The notes under the pieces were generated by a model, which saw only the letters and a list, made by a program, of their open reading frames with translations, made no database searches and was not told the DNA's origin. Both the position numbers and the translations under genes were made by a program. From NCBI GenBank assembly GCA_035772405.1, contig JAYKKM010000474.1:62001-126000 (forward strand): 64,000 nucleotides of DNA. The letters run 5' to 3'. The stretch is from Chrysogorgia sp. JL179-B06. Lineage: Eukaryota > Cnidaria > Anthozoa > Scleralcyonacea > Chrysogorgiidae. Positions 50,419 through 59,374 of the stretch are shown in pieces; positions within the stretch are counted from its first letter, which is position 1; every line of letters begins with the position of its first letter.

Positions 50419-50429
50419 CTTTGGTCAAC

Positions 50430-53400
50430 TCACTCGTCTTCGAAAATTATTCTCGTCGGGATCTTGTAGTGACCTAGTGCCAGCGTGTTCACTCCATCGG
50501 GTAAAATATACCGTTTGTCGTCGTTGCTACTTAACGCGGTCTTGTTCACAGCCTCTGTGTAGATTTCGTGTTTCCTACTCCTAAACGTGTTCATTGATCT
50601 CGTTTGAGGCTTCCCTGAGAAGAGACAGTTTTTATAGTCCTCGAACACGATCGAGGACTTGACGACGCTCTTCTTAACACCTTTACACTTCTTCTCCTCT
50701 CCCCTCAGTGTCTTACACGCGTATAATTTGGATCTTAACCCCGCGAACTCCAAGACTTGTTCTCCAGAGTTCTCGTCCTTCATCATCCCCAACACCTTCT
50801 TGTTAAACCCAACTGGGATGCAAGAGGGGTGGTCTTTTTCATAGGCGGACGTGTCAAACCTAGCCTCTACGTCTCCACTGATGTCTTTGTAAAAGTCGTC
50901 TGTGTGAATCTCGTACATGAGAGAGTCTGTGTCAGTGAACAACAGACTAGCTTTCTCGCCATATTTTGGTTTGATGTAGTCGTAGTGGAACTCGTACATC
51001 AGCGTCTTACTGAGGTCCAAGATGCACATCCCCAGGTACACTGGCTTGACGAATTCCACCTTGGTCCTCTTCATCTGGACGGCTATCAGGTTCTCGTTGA
51101 AGATTGACCTATGGTGAAAGTTTGGTTTTGCGACTAGCGTTCTCATTATCTTTTCCGAAGTGACTAGCCGGATGTCCACTCTGTTCCTAATGTTCTCCAT
51201 GGTCTTTCCAAAGACGCTGTTGTTCATTAGCTTGAAAAAGTCTTGTTCAAAAGAGTTCTTTGCCTTTGTCCTCAGGTTTGTGTTGAGTGCAATGTACTCC
51301 CCCATCCAAGCGGATTCGTCAAACGAGATCCCACGGTGAATCTTGGTTAGTTTCAAACCAAGTCGTATGTACATCTCTAGATTCTTCTTGTGGAGCACGT
51401 ATTTAGTCTTGTTGTCGAGGTTTGGGATAAGCTTCTCTACACCATTCACCTTTACTCGTTCAGGAGCGAGAGGGTACTCGTTGTGCAGATCGTGGAGTTC
51501 TTCAGGGTACTCCAAGTCTACTTCCAAGATACAAGGTACGTCTCGCCAGTCTCTAAAGTCGTTCATCCACTCAAAGTTGCCTGTTGGGAGAAGTAAACTC
51601 ATCGCCCACCCATAAAGGTTGTTCGCGTCTAGGTAGGGTAAAAAGACACTTGGTTTCTCCTTATCGTACATATTGTCTCCTGTGTGTTCTATACCCTTAA
51701 GATAGCCCGTGTACTTATTGTTCGCCTTTGCGTATCTCTTCGTTATAGTACTTGTTCCACCGCGAATTCCAGCCTCGACCATCAACAGCATGTCTATGTC
51801 TGTCAACAGGTCTAACTTTATCCCAGTGATCTTTAGTAGCGCGTCCCAACTTAGTCCGGGTGAAGTGTAGTAGAAAGCTGGATCCAACCCGTAGTGGGTT
51901 TTACACACTTTCCTAAAGTTTTCAAAGACGTCTTCGAGTAACATCACGTCCGTTTTCAAGTATAGGTCGTGGTACTCCCTCATGGTTGTCATGTCAAAAT
52001 GTTTCCACACGTTCCTAGCGTGGTTGTACTCGTTGTTAGTGATATCACTGTTCGTGAGCTTGGAGTAGAACTTGTCTTTTGGTGGCAACGCTGTCTCGTC
52101 GAGCTTCTTCAATCCAGTCATATATTCGTAAGGGTACACACCCTTCTTATTCACGAGGTCAAAGTTTTCACCAAACACCCTCTTTGTCGTTGTCAAGTCC
52201 GTCTTGCTGAGATTCTTAACTAGACTATCTAGGCTACTAGCCATAAATTTAAAGCTGTCTAAGAATCTAAGTTCCCTTGTGGTGTTTTTCACCTTGCCAG
52301 TCTTGTCTGTGTGAGAGTCTACGATCACGTTTTTGCTAAACGAGACGTATTTTTCCTCGTTGTTTGGAATACACGTGATTCTTCCCTCAGTCACGCCTAA
52401 ACTTTTCACAAATAAATGCGCGTCGTACCCAGACAGGTTGTGAAATATGACAGGTATGAATTTTGGTAGTCTATATTTTAGGTTACAAGTGTTGTGTGCA
52501 GCGCCACGAAACTTCCCTGTCAAATGACAGTGGTCACGTACTTTGTGGTCTAGGACACCACTCTTATTTTCCTTAGACCAGTCTTCCTCACATATCCAAC
52601 ACACCTTTGTATTTTCGTACGTCTGTTTGTCTCGCGCGGTGAACACCATTGGTTTGGCGACCTTGAACTTGTCGTATATGTCCTTTGTCGTCTCCTCAAG
52701 ACTCCTCACGAAGATCTCCCCCAGATTTTCGTCGTCTTTAGTTTTGGTGAATAGGTGTGGTTCTTCCCAGTGTAGTGTGTCGTCGAAGCACTTTAGGTGG
52801 TAACAGAAACCTGAGGGTGTGTGATGTTGGTATTGAGTTGTCGAGCTCTTCTTTGGGTTGTTGGTTGGTCCCTCAATAGGTTCGAGAAAGGACTCAAAGT
52901 CGGCGTAGATGACAAAAGGTGCGTCTTGTGTTTTGTAATAGTTTTTGAACTTCAAGGTAGACCCCCACTTTGGCATATGGGTCCTAATGGTGTCCACGTC
53001 AGAGCAATACTCGTCGTGTTTTTTTAGGCTCTCCAATGTCTTGAAGCTGTTAATACATCTGTAACAGAGGTGTCTCTTGTGCTGGTGTTTGTTGATCTTG
53101 CTGGAGACCGTTCTGCTCATGTTCTTAATCCAAGTGTAGTGAGAGTTGACTTTGTCACCCTCACCCTGCTCTGTAATGTACAAGAGGTTAATCGTCTCGC
53201 GACCGTTCCCTTGGATAAGGAGAGGATAGATACCGATCCCAAACTCATGGGCAAAAACGTTAATGGAAATGTTGTTTCTCGCGCTAAACTTTTCGATGTC
53301 TTTCAAAGGTGTGGGGAACGAGACGTCTGTCCAGTCGAACTTCTTTGAGAACTCTCTCGTAGCCTCGTCGAGTCTCTCTGCATTTTTTCTCTCCTCCATC

Positions 53401-54113
53401 ATCGCCACAGTCACACTCCACTTGAAACACTCGTTGTCGTTCGTGTTTTGGACGTTGATGATGGCTTTCTTCTTAACCAACGCGTCTGGTGTAGGAATGT
53501 AAGACGACCCACTAATTGGTGCAAACGTGTCAATGAATACGTCTAACTTTACGACGCGTAGTACTCGCCAGGAACTCCCTCTCTTCAAGTACGTCGCGAG
53601 ACTCTCCAAAATCTTTCCCGTCATTTTGAGGTAGATCTCGTCCAAGTCGGTTCCAGGTAGAGCAATAGTTGTGAGTGAGTGAAAATGTGCAGTTGCCTCC
53701 ACATCTCCATCGTCTGTTGCTCTCACCATGACACACTCCAAGATGAGTTTAGTTTTATGTCCCTTTCTCTTTTCCACTTCGTAACTCCAAAGATCGATCA
53801 CAGGCGCCTTTGAGTTTTCCAAAAACGTCCGTGGACCAACTCCCTCAGGTGCGTCGATCGTGAACGTGTCCGAGAAACCGTAAAGTGCCGTCTCTGACCT
53901 ATGAACGACTTGGTCTTCAGCGTCATAAAATATGTCTTCTGGTGGCTCTTGCGCGTCGTGAAACACGTCTTCGGGCTCAACCGTCTCGAAGAGTGAGGTT
54001 ACCCTCTCTCTTAGAGAAGTGAAGGCAGAGGTGACCCCTTTTTTTATCGACTCTGGTGTGTGGTCAACAAACCAGTTGGACCATTTGCTAAGTTTAGCTC
54101 TGAAACTGTTCAT
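50430..54113 (-). CDS. polB: protein-primed DNA polymerase B, full length (1227 aa)
   Basis: An intact Polinton polymerase. The N-terminal region of about 240 residues has SSWRVLRVVKL, SSYIPTPDALVKKKAI and CFKWSVTVA. A C2H2-like finger follows (LCYRC...HDEYC, 349-370). Exo I is YADFES (D405/E407). An HNH/endonuclease VII-like cluster comes next (CWIC 505-508, DHCH 527-530, C543), then Exo II FHNLSGYD (557-564), Exo III YHDLYLKTD (714-722), Pol A DANNLYG (829-835), Pol B NNSVFGK (964-970) and Pol C DTDS (1061-1064). All catalytic residues are present, so it could be active. It is the last gene of the leftward arm, next to the terminal repeat. Confidence 0.95.
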   Translation of the reverse strand: MNSFRAKLSKWSNWFVDHTPESIKKGVTSAFTSLRERVTSLFETVEPEDVFHDAQEPPEDIFYDAEDQVVHRSETALYGFSDTFTIDAPEGVGPRTFLENSKAPVIDLWSYEVEKRKGHKTKLILECVMVRATDDGDVEATAHFHSLTTIALPGTDLDEIYLKMTGKILESLATYLKRGSSWRVLRVVKLDVFIDTFAPISGSSYIPTPDALVKKKAIINVQNTNDNECFKWSVTVAMMEERKNAERLDEATREFSKKFDWTDVSFPTPLKDIEKFSARNNISINVFAHEFGIGIYPLLIQGNGRETINLLYITEQGEGDKVNSHYTWIKNMSRTVSSKINKHQHKRHLCYRCINSFKTLESLKKHDEYCSDVDTIRTHMPKWGSTLKFKNYYKTQDAPFVIYADFESFLEPIEGPTNNPKKSSTTQYQHHTPSGFCYHLKCFDDTLHWEEPHLFTKTKDDENLGEIFVRSLEETTKDIYDKFKVAKPMVFTARDKQTYENTKVCWICEEDWSKENKSGVLDHKVRDHCHLTGKFRGAAHNTCNLKYRLPKFIPVIFHNLSGYDAHLFVKSLGVTEGRITCIPNNEEKYVSFSKNVIVDSHTDKTGKVKNTTRELRFLDSFKFMASSLDSLVKNLSKTDLTTTKRVFGENFDLVNKKGVYPYEYMTGLKKLDETALPPKDKFYSKLTNSDITNNEYNHARNVWKHFDMTTMREYHDLYLKTDVMLLEDVFENFRKVCKTHYGLDPAFYYTSPGLSWDALLKITGIKLDLLTDIDMLLMVEAGIRGGTSTITKRYAKANNKYTGYLKGIEHTGDNMYDKEKPSVFLPYLDANNLYGWAMSLLLPTGNFEWMNDFRDWRDVPCILEVDLEYPEELHDLHNEYPLAPERVKVNGVEKLIPNLDNKTKYVLHKKNLEMYIRLGLKLTKIHRGISFDESAWMGEYIALNTNLRTKAKNSFEQDFFKLMNNSVFGKTMENIRNRVDIRLVTSEKIMRTLVAKPNFHHRSIFNENLIAVQMKRTKVEFVKPVYLGMCILDLSKTLMYEFHYDYIKPKYGEKASLLFTDTDSLMYEIHTDDFYKDISGDVEARFDTSAYEKDHPSCIPVGFNKKVLGMMKDENSGEQVLEFAGLRSKLYACKTLRGEEKKCKGVKKSVVKSSIVFEDYKNCLFSGKPQTRSMNTFRSRKHEIYTEAVNKTALSSNDDKRYILPDGVNTLALGHYKIPTRIIFEDE

Positions 54114-54148
54114 TCTTTAAAGAGTTGGTTATGTCTTTAAGCCTCATA

Positions 54149-54168
54149 TGATTTTGGTCGGAAAATCA
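54149..54168. terminator. short hairpin 3' of the SAP/NUMOD1 gene
   Basis: TGATTTT and AAAATCA pair around GGTCGG in the 69-bp gap between the NUMOD1-like stop (54183) and the PolB start (54113). Confidence 0.4.
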
Positions 54169-54182
54169 AATGCACGGTGATC

Positions 54183-54530
54183 TCACTCTTTTCGAAACGT
54201 GAAGGAGATGTCGCCAACGACTAGACTTTTCCCTGTTCTTATCCGATAGGTGATAGACCCTGGAAAGAGACTCAAACTCTTCGCTAATGCGGTGATACTC
54301 CCAAACTTTGTCTCCTCTCCAGTGATCACGTTTGTCTTGACCACGACCTGGGCGAGTTTCCTTTTCTTACAATGGTCGTATCTCTTTGGGATATCGATAG
54401 GTTTCATCCCCAACGCTGTAAGGATCTCACAATGTTTCGCCTTTTGCTTTAGCCTAACACCTCGCTCTCTCACGATGACTTTCAGTTCCCTAGTGGTTAG
54501 ATAGTTGGTGCTTGCTTTCGTGAGTGACAT
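54183..54530 (-). CDS. SAP-like plus NUMOD1-like DNA-binding protein (115 aa)
   Basis: The frame is open further upstream, but that part overlaps the 138-aa gene in another frame; I place the start at the ATG at 54530 (MSLTKASTNYLTTRELKVIV). Residues about 10-45 resemble a SAP helix-extension-helix (LTTRELKVIVRERGVRLKQK). Residues about 65-113 match the NUMOD1 pattern of homing endonucleases (NVITGEETKFGSITALAKSL, ITYRIRTGK). No nuclease domain is attached. DNA binding is inferred. It occupies the slot used in element 1 by the zinc-finger and VLTF3-like genes. Confidence 0.65.
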   Translation of the reverse strand: MSLTKASTNYLTTRELKVIVRERGVRLKQKAKHCEILTALGMKPIDIPKRYDHCKKRKLAQVVVKTNVITGEETKFGSITALAKSLSLFPGSITYRIRTGKSLVVGDISFTFRKE

Positions 54531-54556
54531 GGTTTTGTTGGTGTGTTTTGTTGTCC

Positions 54557-54973
54557 TTAGATCATAATTGCCACAACCTTGTACCCTACCCACCCAGCAC
54601 CAAAGGCGAGAACCCCCTCTGACACCGACAAGTACCCTTGCATCTCCGGTGATGGCGTGTAGTAGTCGTTCAACTCTGGTTTCTTGTGAAACTTCGCAGT
54701 CTTGCGAAGCGTAGCGGAAAGTGCGTCGAGAGCCGCGTTCGTGTCGTTGATGCTGTGGTTCGCGTCCGACAAGGCGAGACGTAGTCGCGCGACTTTGTCT
54801 CTGTGAGCCACCTCTTGCTCGTTCCACAGTTCCCTGTCCCGCGTGAGTTTCTCCATCGCGAGATTGTGGCGACTGATTTCCTCACCATACTTGTTTCCCT
54901 CAAGGTGCTTGAAAAGGAATCCTGCACCTGCGAACGCAAGTGCATTGAATAGTCCTCCTGCCATCATTGCCAT
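54557..54973 (-). CDS. conserved Polinton membrane/coiled-coil protein (138 aa)
   Basis: Homologue of 23632-24048: N-terminal GGLFNALAFAGAGFLF hydrophobic segment, coiled-coil centre (RDRELWNEQEVAHRDKVARL), SDANHSINDTNAALD, PELNDYY, and a C-terminal membrane helix. It starts after a GATAAAGAT box on the minus strand. Function unknown; conservation between the two elements supports a structural or membrane role. Confidence 0.8.
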   Translation of the reverse strand: MAMMAGGLFNALAFAGAGFLFKHLEGNKYGEEISRHNLAMEKLTRDRELWNEQEVAHRDKVARLRLALSDANHSINDTNAALDALSATLRKTAKFHKKPELNDYYTPSPEMQGYLSVSEGVLAFGAGWVGYKVVAIMI

Positions 54974-55208
54974 ATCTTTATCTTACTGAGCAAATCTTGA
55001 GCAAATTGGTTTTGCTGCGTAGCAAATCTTGAGCAAATCAGCTTTGCTGCGTAGCAAATCTTGAGCAAATCAGCTTTGCTGCGTAGCAAATCTTGAGCAA
55101 ATCTTGAGCAAATTGGTTTTGCTACGTAGCAACTTTTGAGCAAATCTTGAGCAAATTGGTTTTGCTTTGAGCAACTTTTGAGCAAATCTTGGTGACATAG
55201 ATAAAGAT
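54974..55208. promoter_or_regulatory. divergent promoter region with AGCAAAT repeat array
   Basis: Between two divergent starts lie about 15 copies of TTGAGCAAAT-type units with inverted TTTGCTGCGTAGCAAA hairpins (54985-55192; periods of 43-48 bp). Both ATGs are preceded by the same GATAAAGAT box in opposite orientation. The array marks the left border of the cassette inverted relative to element 1. Confidence 0.7.
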
Positions 55209-55562
55209 ATGAGTGAAGCAACAGAGACAATCACGTCCCAAAAACCTAAGGATCCGAAGAAGGTTGAGCAAGGAAAGAGACTCGCCGCGATTAGCAAAGC
55301 TGCAAAGGCAAAGAAGGCTCAAGAAAGACTCGAGCAAAGCGAGGGACACCAACCACAAGAGAGCAACCAACTCGTTGGTAAGCTTGGATACGTTGTTGGA
55401 GCGATTGGTGTCGCTGGAGGGTTGTACTTTTACTTCAAACGTGACGAGGAGCCTCCACTTCGCCACGTCGTCTTCAACTCCTCGGAGGCAAACGCTCCAT
55501 CGGTGACTCCGTCGTGTTCGGAACAGACCAACGCTTGTTCCGACCTCGAGTCTTTTGACTAG
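55209..55562 (+). CDS. conserved single-pass membrane protein (117 aa), inverted relative to element 1
   Basis: Homologue of 24316-24615: KDPKKVEQGKRLAAISKAAK, a Gln/Glu-rich linker, one membrane helix (LGYVVGAIGVAGGLYFYF) and a longer tail ending ESFD. It reads rightward here but leftward in element 1. A GATAAAGAT box sits directly before the ATG. The stop is followed by an AGAAAAAA/TTTTTTCT palindrome. Confidence 0.8.
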   Translation: MSEATETITSQKPKDPKKVEQGKRLAAISKAAKAKKAQERLEQSEGHQPQESNQLVGKLGYVVGAIGVAGGLYFYFKRDEEPPLRHVVFNSSEANAPSVTPSCSEQTNACSDLESFD

Positions 55563-55577
55563 AAAAAACTTTTTTCT
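55561..55577. terminator. A/T palindrome after the 117-aa gene
   Basis: AGAAAAAA-C-TTTTTTCT overlaps the stop codon; TATAATAAAAGG then leads into the next ATG at 55589. Confidence 0.4.
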
Positions 55578-55588
55578 ATAATAAAAGG

Positions 55589-55813
55589 ATGTCAGATCGA
55601 AAGGAAATCATGAACGAGGTGTACGACGCTCTGCTCTACACCGCCGCAGGAGTTGGAATTAGCATGGTGTCGAGGAAAATTCTCGGAGAATCTCTCAGCA
55701 CACCGACTACTCTCGTGGGAACATTGAAACTTGCAGTCGCAATCAGCGCTGGAACGATCGCCGTAAAATACGCGCAACAAAAGAAGCTTATCCCGGACGA
55801 CCCTTTCAAATGA
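55589..55813 (+). CDS. conserved small membrane protein (74 aa), inverted relative to element 1
   Basis: Homologue of 24065-24298 (RKEIMNEVYDALLYTAAGVG, TLVGTLKLAVAISAG, IPDDPFK). Two hydrophobic stretches suggest a hairpin-like or two-pass membrane protein. It is the second gene of the rightward two-gene cassette and converges on the 333-aa gene. Gene order within the pair relative to their own direction is the same in both elements, so the block moved as a unit. Confidence 0.8.
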   Translation: MSDRKEIMNEVYDALLYTAAGVGISMVSRKILGESLSTPTTLVGTLKLAVAISAGTIAVKYAQQKKLIPDDPFK

Positions 55814-55832
55814 GTCGTTTGACGTGTCTCGT

Positions 55833-55856
55833 TTTTATAAGCTTTTGCTTATAAAA
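55833..55856. terminator. perfect 10-bp hairpin between convergent genes
   Basis: TTTTATAAGC (55833-55842) pairs with GCTTATAAAA (55847-55856) around TTTT. It sits between the stops of two convergent genes (55813 and 55870), where a bidirectional 3'-end signal would be expected. Confidence 0.6.
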
Positions 55857-55869
55857 TCACCTTGTATCC

Positions 55870-56871
55870 TCAATAGACTGTGTCGTACGCCTCACCTGGT
55901 TTGGCTCGCGCAGCTCTTTCCAACCACCACTGTTTTTCTTCACTTTTTGTTCGCTTTGGCTCCTCGTCCTCTTCCTCTGAGTCTGACTCAAAGACGAATT
56001 CCATCGCCGCGTTGGCTGTCTCAGGCTTTGCCTCGACCACCTTTGGCTTTGACTCGACCACCTTTGGCTTTGACTCGACCACCTTTGGCTTTGCCTCGAC
56101 CACCTTTGGCTTTGCCTCGACCACCTTTGGCTTTGCCTCTCGACGGGGTAAGAGACGTTTCATCCCCGTCCCACTTGGCTCCACGACTGCCTCGTACAAC
56201 TTGACTTGCAAGGAGATGCGAGCGCCGACAAAGATGGACTCGATCTTCACTGCACCGTTTGCCCAGCAGTGTTTTCCCATGAGTGACCGGACCTCCACCG
56301 GGTTGTTGTCAGGGTCAAAGAACTGTGTGAGGAACTTGTCTTGCTTTTTGTGGTAGATTAGTTTTGCGTACAGCGTTGGACCACGGTCGGAAACCCTTCG
56401 AAGAACGGTTTTCCCGGTGTTCTTGTCCTCGACCCTCTCTGTTTTCCAATAGAGTGGGTTTAGCCCACCCTTGGACTTGGTCAGGTCGTTGCGCTCCAAT
56501 TCGAATCGGTCGATCTCCTCACGGTTTTCAACCAAGTGGTCGACACAATTGTCGACGATGGCGTCAAAGGTGTTCACCCAGACTTCCTCTTCTTTTGTAG
56601 GACCATCACGGTTCCACAAACACAGGGGGAACGTGAAACCAGTGACCTTGCCAGTCTCTTGACTCGTGTTTTCTGAGACTCCAAACGAATAGAGGCGCTC
56701 GGTGGGGATGATGAGTTCACCCTCCGTCCCGTCCTCGTTGCGAGTGGAGATGTTGATTCTCTTGAACTTGAGTTTGTTGTCAGGGATCTCCCCCGAGACA
56801 GGGCTGGAGAAGATCATGCGTTCTTTTGGGTCGTAACCCTTTGCGGATGTTAGCTGCGTGTTCTCGGTCAT
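55870..56871 (-). CDS. candidate viral ssDNA-binding protein with KPKVV heptad repeats
   Basis: 333 residues. The N-terminal about 235 residues have a pattern like the NCLDV DUF2738/DUF5871-type single-strand DNA-binding candidates: paired short beta segments, YSFGVSEN, GFTFPLCLWNRDG, LNPLYWK, GPTLYAKLIYHKKQ and ITLQ-like VGARISLQVKLYEAVV. Residues about 248-285 are six tandem heptads of the type E-A/S-K-P-K-V-V (DNA about 56020-56135). An acidic tail follows (ESDSEEEDEE), as in several ssDNA-binding proteins. A replication role alongside PolB is inferred. It is absent from element 1. Confidence 0.45.
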   Translation of the reverse strand: MTENTQLTSAKGYDPKERMIFSSPVSGEIPDNKLKFKRINISTRNEDGTEGELIIPTERLYSFGVSENTSQETGKVTGFTFPLCLWNRDGPTKEEEVWVNTFDAIVDNCVDHLVENREEIDRFELERNDLTKSKGGLNPLYWKTERVEDKNTGKTVLRRVSDRGPTLYAKLIYHKKQDKFLTQFFDPDNNPVEVRSLMGKHCWANGAVKIESIFVGARISLQVKLYEAVVEPSGTGMKRLLPRREAKPKVVEAKPKVVEAKPKVVESKPKVVESKPKVVEAKPETANAAMEFVFESDSEEEDEEPKRTKSEEKQWWLERAARAKPGEAYDTVY

Positions 56872-56878
56872 TTTGTTC

Positions 56879-57001
56879 CTACTCCTCGCAACTCCTTAAG
56901 CCATTTTCAATTTCGTCTTTGAGCCGCTCGGCCTTTTTTCGCAAACCCTTCAGGTACCTCTTCCAACCATCGGCCATTGCCTTTTTGACCCTGTCTATCA
57001 T
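56879..57001 (-). CDS. candidate short basic amphipathic protein (40 aa)
   Basis: A 40-codon frame starting MIDRVKKAMADGWKRYLKGL fills the gap between the LamG-like and 333-aa genes in the same orientation. Rich in Lys, Arg, Glu and helical. The tight fit between two genes supports it; no homologue is recognised. Confidence 0.4.
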   Translation of the reverse strand: MIDRVKKAMADGWKRYLKGLRKKAERLKDEIENGLRSCEE

Positions 57002-57024
57002 CTCCTTTTCTTCTAAGCTTTTTT

Positions 57025-57768
57025 CTAAGAAATGTCGTACTCCAACATCATGCTCTTGTTGATCCTTGAGATGTCGTCCGCCTCCAAGAATCCTTTCACG
57101 ACTTTCAAACCGTAGATCTCACCTGACGTACCTTTCGTTCTTTCCGTACTCGCGAAACGTTCGTTGAAGAATATGGAGCCAAAAGGAGCGCCAGTACTCT
57201 TGATGTTCGTGTTAAAGGCTGAGCGAAACAACACCGTGTCGTTGCACCTCACATGGCTACCTTTCATCAACCAATGACAAGATACGAGATGTTTGTCGGT
57301 CCCTACGAGACCGGGTGGTAGTGTGCAATTGTACTCCTTTATAGGCCATCCCCCACCGTACGATAGTCGATTAGTGAACCCCGCTTTGTAACCTATATAT
57401 TTATCGTGACTCCCATTATCGTTACCAACGACGTACCCGTAACCACCGGACGACGGGGTAGCCAACAACTTGAAAACCACGAATATGGAGACATTGGTGT
57501 TCATAAGCGCTGGACAGTCAAAGACCATTCTGGTGTTAGCCAAATTCTTCACAGAGTCACCGTCGACATCAACGGTGGGACTTTTGAGGAACGTGTTCTG
57601 GTGGAAGCGGGAAGTCCCGTCTTCTATTTGCTCCACTTTGTTGCTTCCTCCTGCAGCGTTATGGTAGGTAACCTTTGCGTTTTTAACGTTCACATTAAAA
57701 ACGGTCTCGTAAGGAGGTCGCTCGTTCGTCTCTCTCTTTGGTTCGTCGTGTCCAAGGTACAAGCTCAT
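57025..57768 (-). CDS. LamG-like candidate spike/fibre protein (247 aa)
   Basis: Homologue of 26235-27188 without the phage fibre-like N-terminal repeat. Shared signatures are DNGSHDKYIGYKAG, LSYGGGWPIKEYNCT, KHLVSCHWLMKG and IYGLKVVKGFLEADDI, and both end with EYDIS. A concanavalin/LamG-type jelly roll is inferred. Adjacent to the other conserved leftward-arm gene, it is probably a virion surface component; receptor binding is speculative. Confidence 0.6.
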   Translation of the reverse strand: MSLYLGHDEPKRETNERPPYETVFNVNVKNAKVTYHNAAGGSNKVEQIEDGTSRFHQNTFLKSPTVDVDGDSVKNLANTRMVFDCPALMNTNVSIFVVFKLLATPSSGGYGYVVGNDNGSHDKYIGYKAGFTNRLSYGGGWPIKEYNCTLPPGLVGTDKHLVSCHWLMKGSHVRCNDTVLFRSAFNTNIKSTGAPFGSIFFNERFASTERTKGTSGEIYGLKVVKGFLEADDISRINKSMMLEYDIS

Positions 57769-57774
57769 TTATTA

Positions 57775-57903
57775 CTACCGCCATTTTTTATACATGGAGT
57801 CGATCTGATTGAGGACCCTCTCCCACCTCTCCTCCAGAGTTGGTTTTTCGATTGGGAAGTAGTAGTTCACGAGCTCGCTCACAAAAACTATCGTCATCAT
57901 CAT
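57775..57903 (-). CDS. candidate small protein (42 aa)
   Basis: A frame beginning with three Met codons (MMMTIVFVSELVNYYFPIEK) and ending DSMYKKWR. It exactly fills the 142-bp gap between the 487-aa and LamG-like genes in the same direction. Unknown function; could be spurious. Confidence 0.35.
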   Translation of the reverse strand: MMMTIVFVSELVNYYFPIEKPTLEERWERVLNQIDSMYKKWR

Positions 57904-57910
57904 CCTTTCT

Positions 57911-59374
57911 CTAAAGGAGAAATTTGCTTACTATCACTCCTACCAACACCTCCAACGAAATGGGGAGCAACAAAGTCAAAGGAGACGAAGTCGATGGAGT
58001 CGTTGGTGTGTTCGGAGGAGCAGGAGGAGGAGTCGTCGTGCCCTTTGCTTTGACCTTTGTCACGTCTCCCTGGTGTGAAGCGCCGGCGTCGGGAAGTTTC
58101 TCTAAATGTTCTCCACCACTAGAGTGAGTTTTCACCGCGTCCTCCTTAGGCTTTGGACTCGAGAAGTTGAGCCCATCGTTGTACCCAAATTTCATGTTCG
58201 TCTCTGTCGACTCTCTGAGTAAGTTGTTGTACCCTGGAATGGGTGTTTTCAACAAGACCATGCTCCGCGGTATCAACCACGTGTTTGGGGTGACTGCCAT
58301 GTCCAACTTGACGTTCGTGTCCTTGATGGCTTTGTTCATGAGGTTAATCCACACGCTAGGTGAATACTGGACGACTGCGTCCTCCACAATGTTCCTAAAG
58401 ACTTGTTGGACTTCGCGAGCACTTGCTCGACCACCGACGATCGACTGCTTTGCCTTTGCTTGCGCACCCAACAGCGCGTACACGTAAACCTCTATCGACT
58501 CGTTAAGAAGTTCCTGACCCAACTCTGTGATCCCGTTGCTCGCTCGAGAGCAATAGCGTTTGTAATCTCCTTGGATATCTTTGATGTCGTTAACCCAAGG
58601 TCCGCTCAGAGCGAGGTGAGACCTCAACACCCTCCAATCTGGTACGTACAGCCTGAGAATGTTGGCAATGTCAGGTCCACTCTTGTCAAGACGAAACATC
58701 ACCCTTCGCATGGTGAAGTACACGTGGAACCTCATGAGACTTGTGATCTGCTTTGGGATGTCAGGGTTTGGTGTTAGGTTTTGTAGTGAGACTCCAGACC
58801 TGTACGTGGCTATGTACATCGCGGCGATAGCTTGGTAGTAGCTTTTGGACAAAGTCCACACCGTGTTTATATTGTCCCCGTCCGGACCATCTTGAAAACG
58901 CTTCTTCGTGTCTATCACTATCTTGGGGAGACTAGACGAAAAGGAGTTCTTGTCGTCGACGTAGATGAGGAAGTTGTTGACCGGGTAGTTGAGCGTGTAC
59001 GGCGGGTACGTGACGTTGGACGTCCCAGCTCGCTCCGTATGGATAAGTTTCTGCACCGTTCCACCACTGTTCCAAATCCTCGGGAAGGATACGTTGTTGT
59101 GGAGCCACTTCCACATGCTTTGGTCGTCCTTGAACGTGTCGCTGGTAATGTCGGTCGAGACTATGTCGCTATTTCGAAAGTACACGTCCACTCTCGTTAC
59201 GTCGCCTTCTTGTGTTTGAACCGGGTCAAACTCGAACTTGTCCATCGTCGCGTATGGGTACCTTTTCAAAAGATCCGACCTTGCCTTCTGGACTGCGATC
59301 TTCGAGTTCTTGATCACCTTGTCGTAGTTCTTCCCGTAATACGCACGTATCGCGGACTCTGTTGGAGTTGTCAT
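57911..59374 (-). CDS. conserved Polinton structural-type protein, C-terminal membrane anchor (487 aa)
   Basis: Homologue of 27193-28923. The frame stays open to 59572, but that part is antisense to the minor capsid gene, so I start at the ATG at 59374 (MTTPTESAIRAYYGKNYDKV), 22 bp from the divergent start. Shared blocks are KFEFDPVQTQEGDV, VDVYFRNSDIVSTDITSDTF, SLMRFHVYFTMRR and NTWLIPRSMV. One GGEHLEKL unit remains of the repeat that is triplicated in element 1. A Pro/Thr-rich stretch and a terminal hydrophobic helix (LLLPISLEVLVGVIVSKFLL) follow. Confidence 0.8.
   Translation of the reverse strand: MTTPTESAIRAYYGKNYDKVIKNSKIAVQKARSDLLKRYPYATMDKFEFDPVQTQEGDVTRVDVYFRNSDIVSTDITSDTFKDDQSMWKWLHNNVSFPRIWNSGGTVQKLIHTERAGTSNVTYPPYTLNYPVNNFLIYVDDKNSFSSSLPKIVIDTKKRFQDGPDGDNINTVWTLSKSYYQAIAAMYIATYRSGVSLQNLTPNPDIPKQITSLMRFHVYFTMRRVMFRLDKSGPDIANILRLYVPDWRVLRSHLALSGPWVNDIKDIQGDYKRYCSRASNGITELGQELLNESIEVYVYALLGAQAKAKQSIVGGRASAREVQQVFRNIVEDAVVQYSPSVWINLMNKAIKDTNVKLDMAVTPNTWLIPRSMVLLKTPIPGYNNLLRESTETNMKFGYNDGLNFSSPKPKEDAVKTHSSGGEHLEKLPDAGASHQGDVTKVKAKGTTTPPPAPPNTPTTPSTSSPLTLLLPISLEVLVGVIVSKFLL

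Noticed and set aside
53530..53980. Several short frames within the PolB N-terminal region of element 2
   Set aside because: They overlap the intact 1227-residue polymerase frame and have no independent support.
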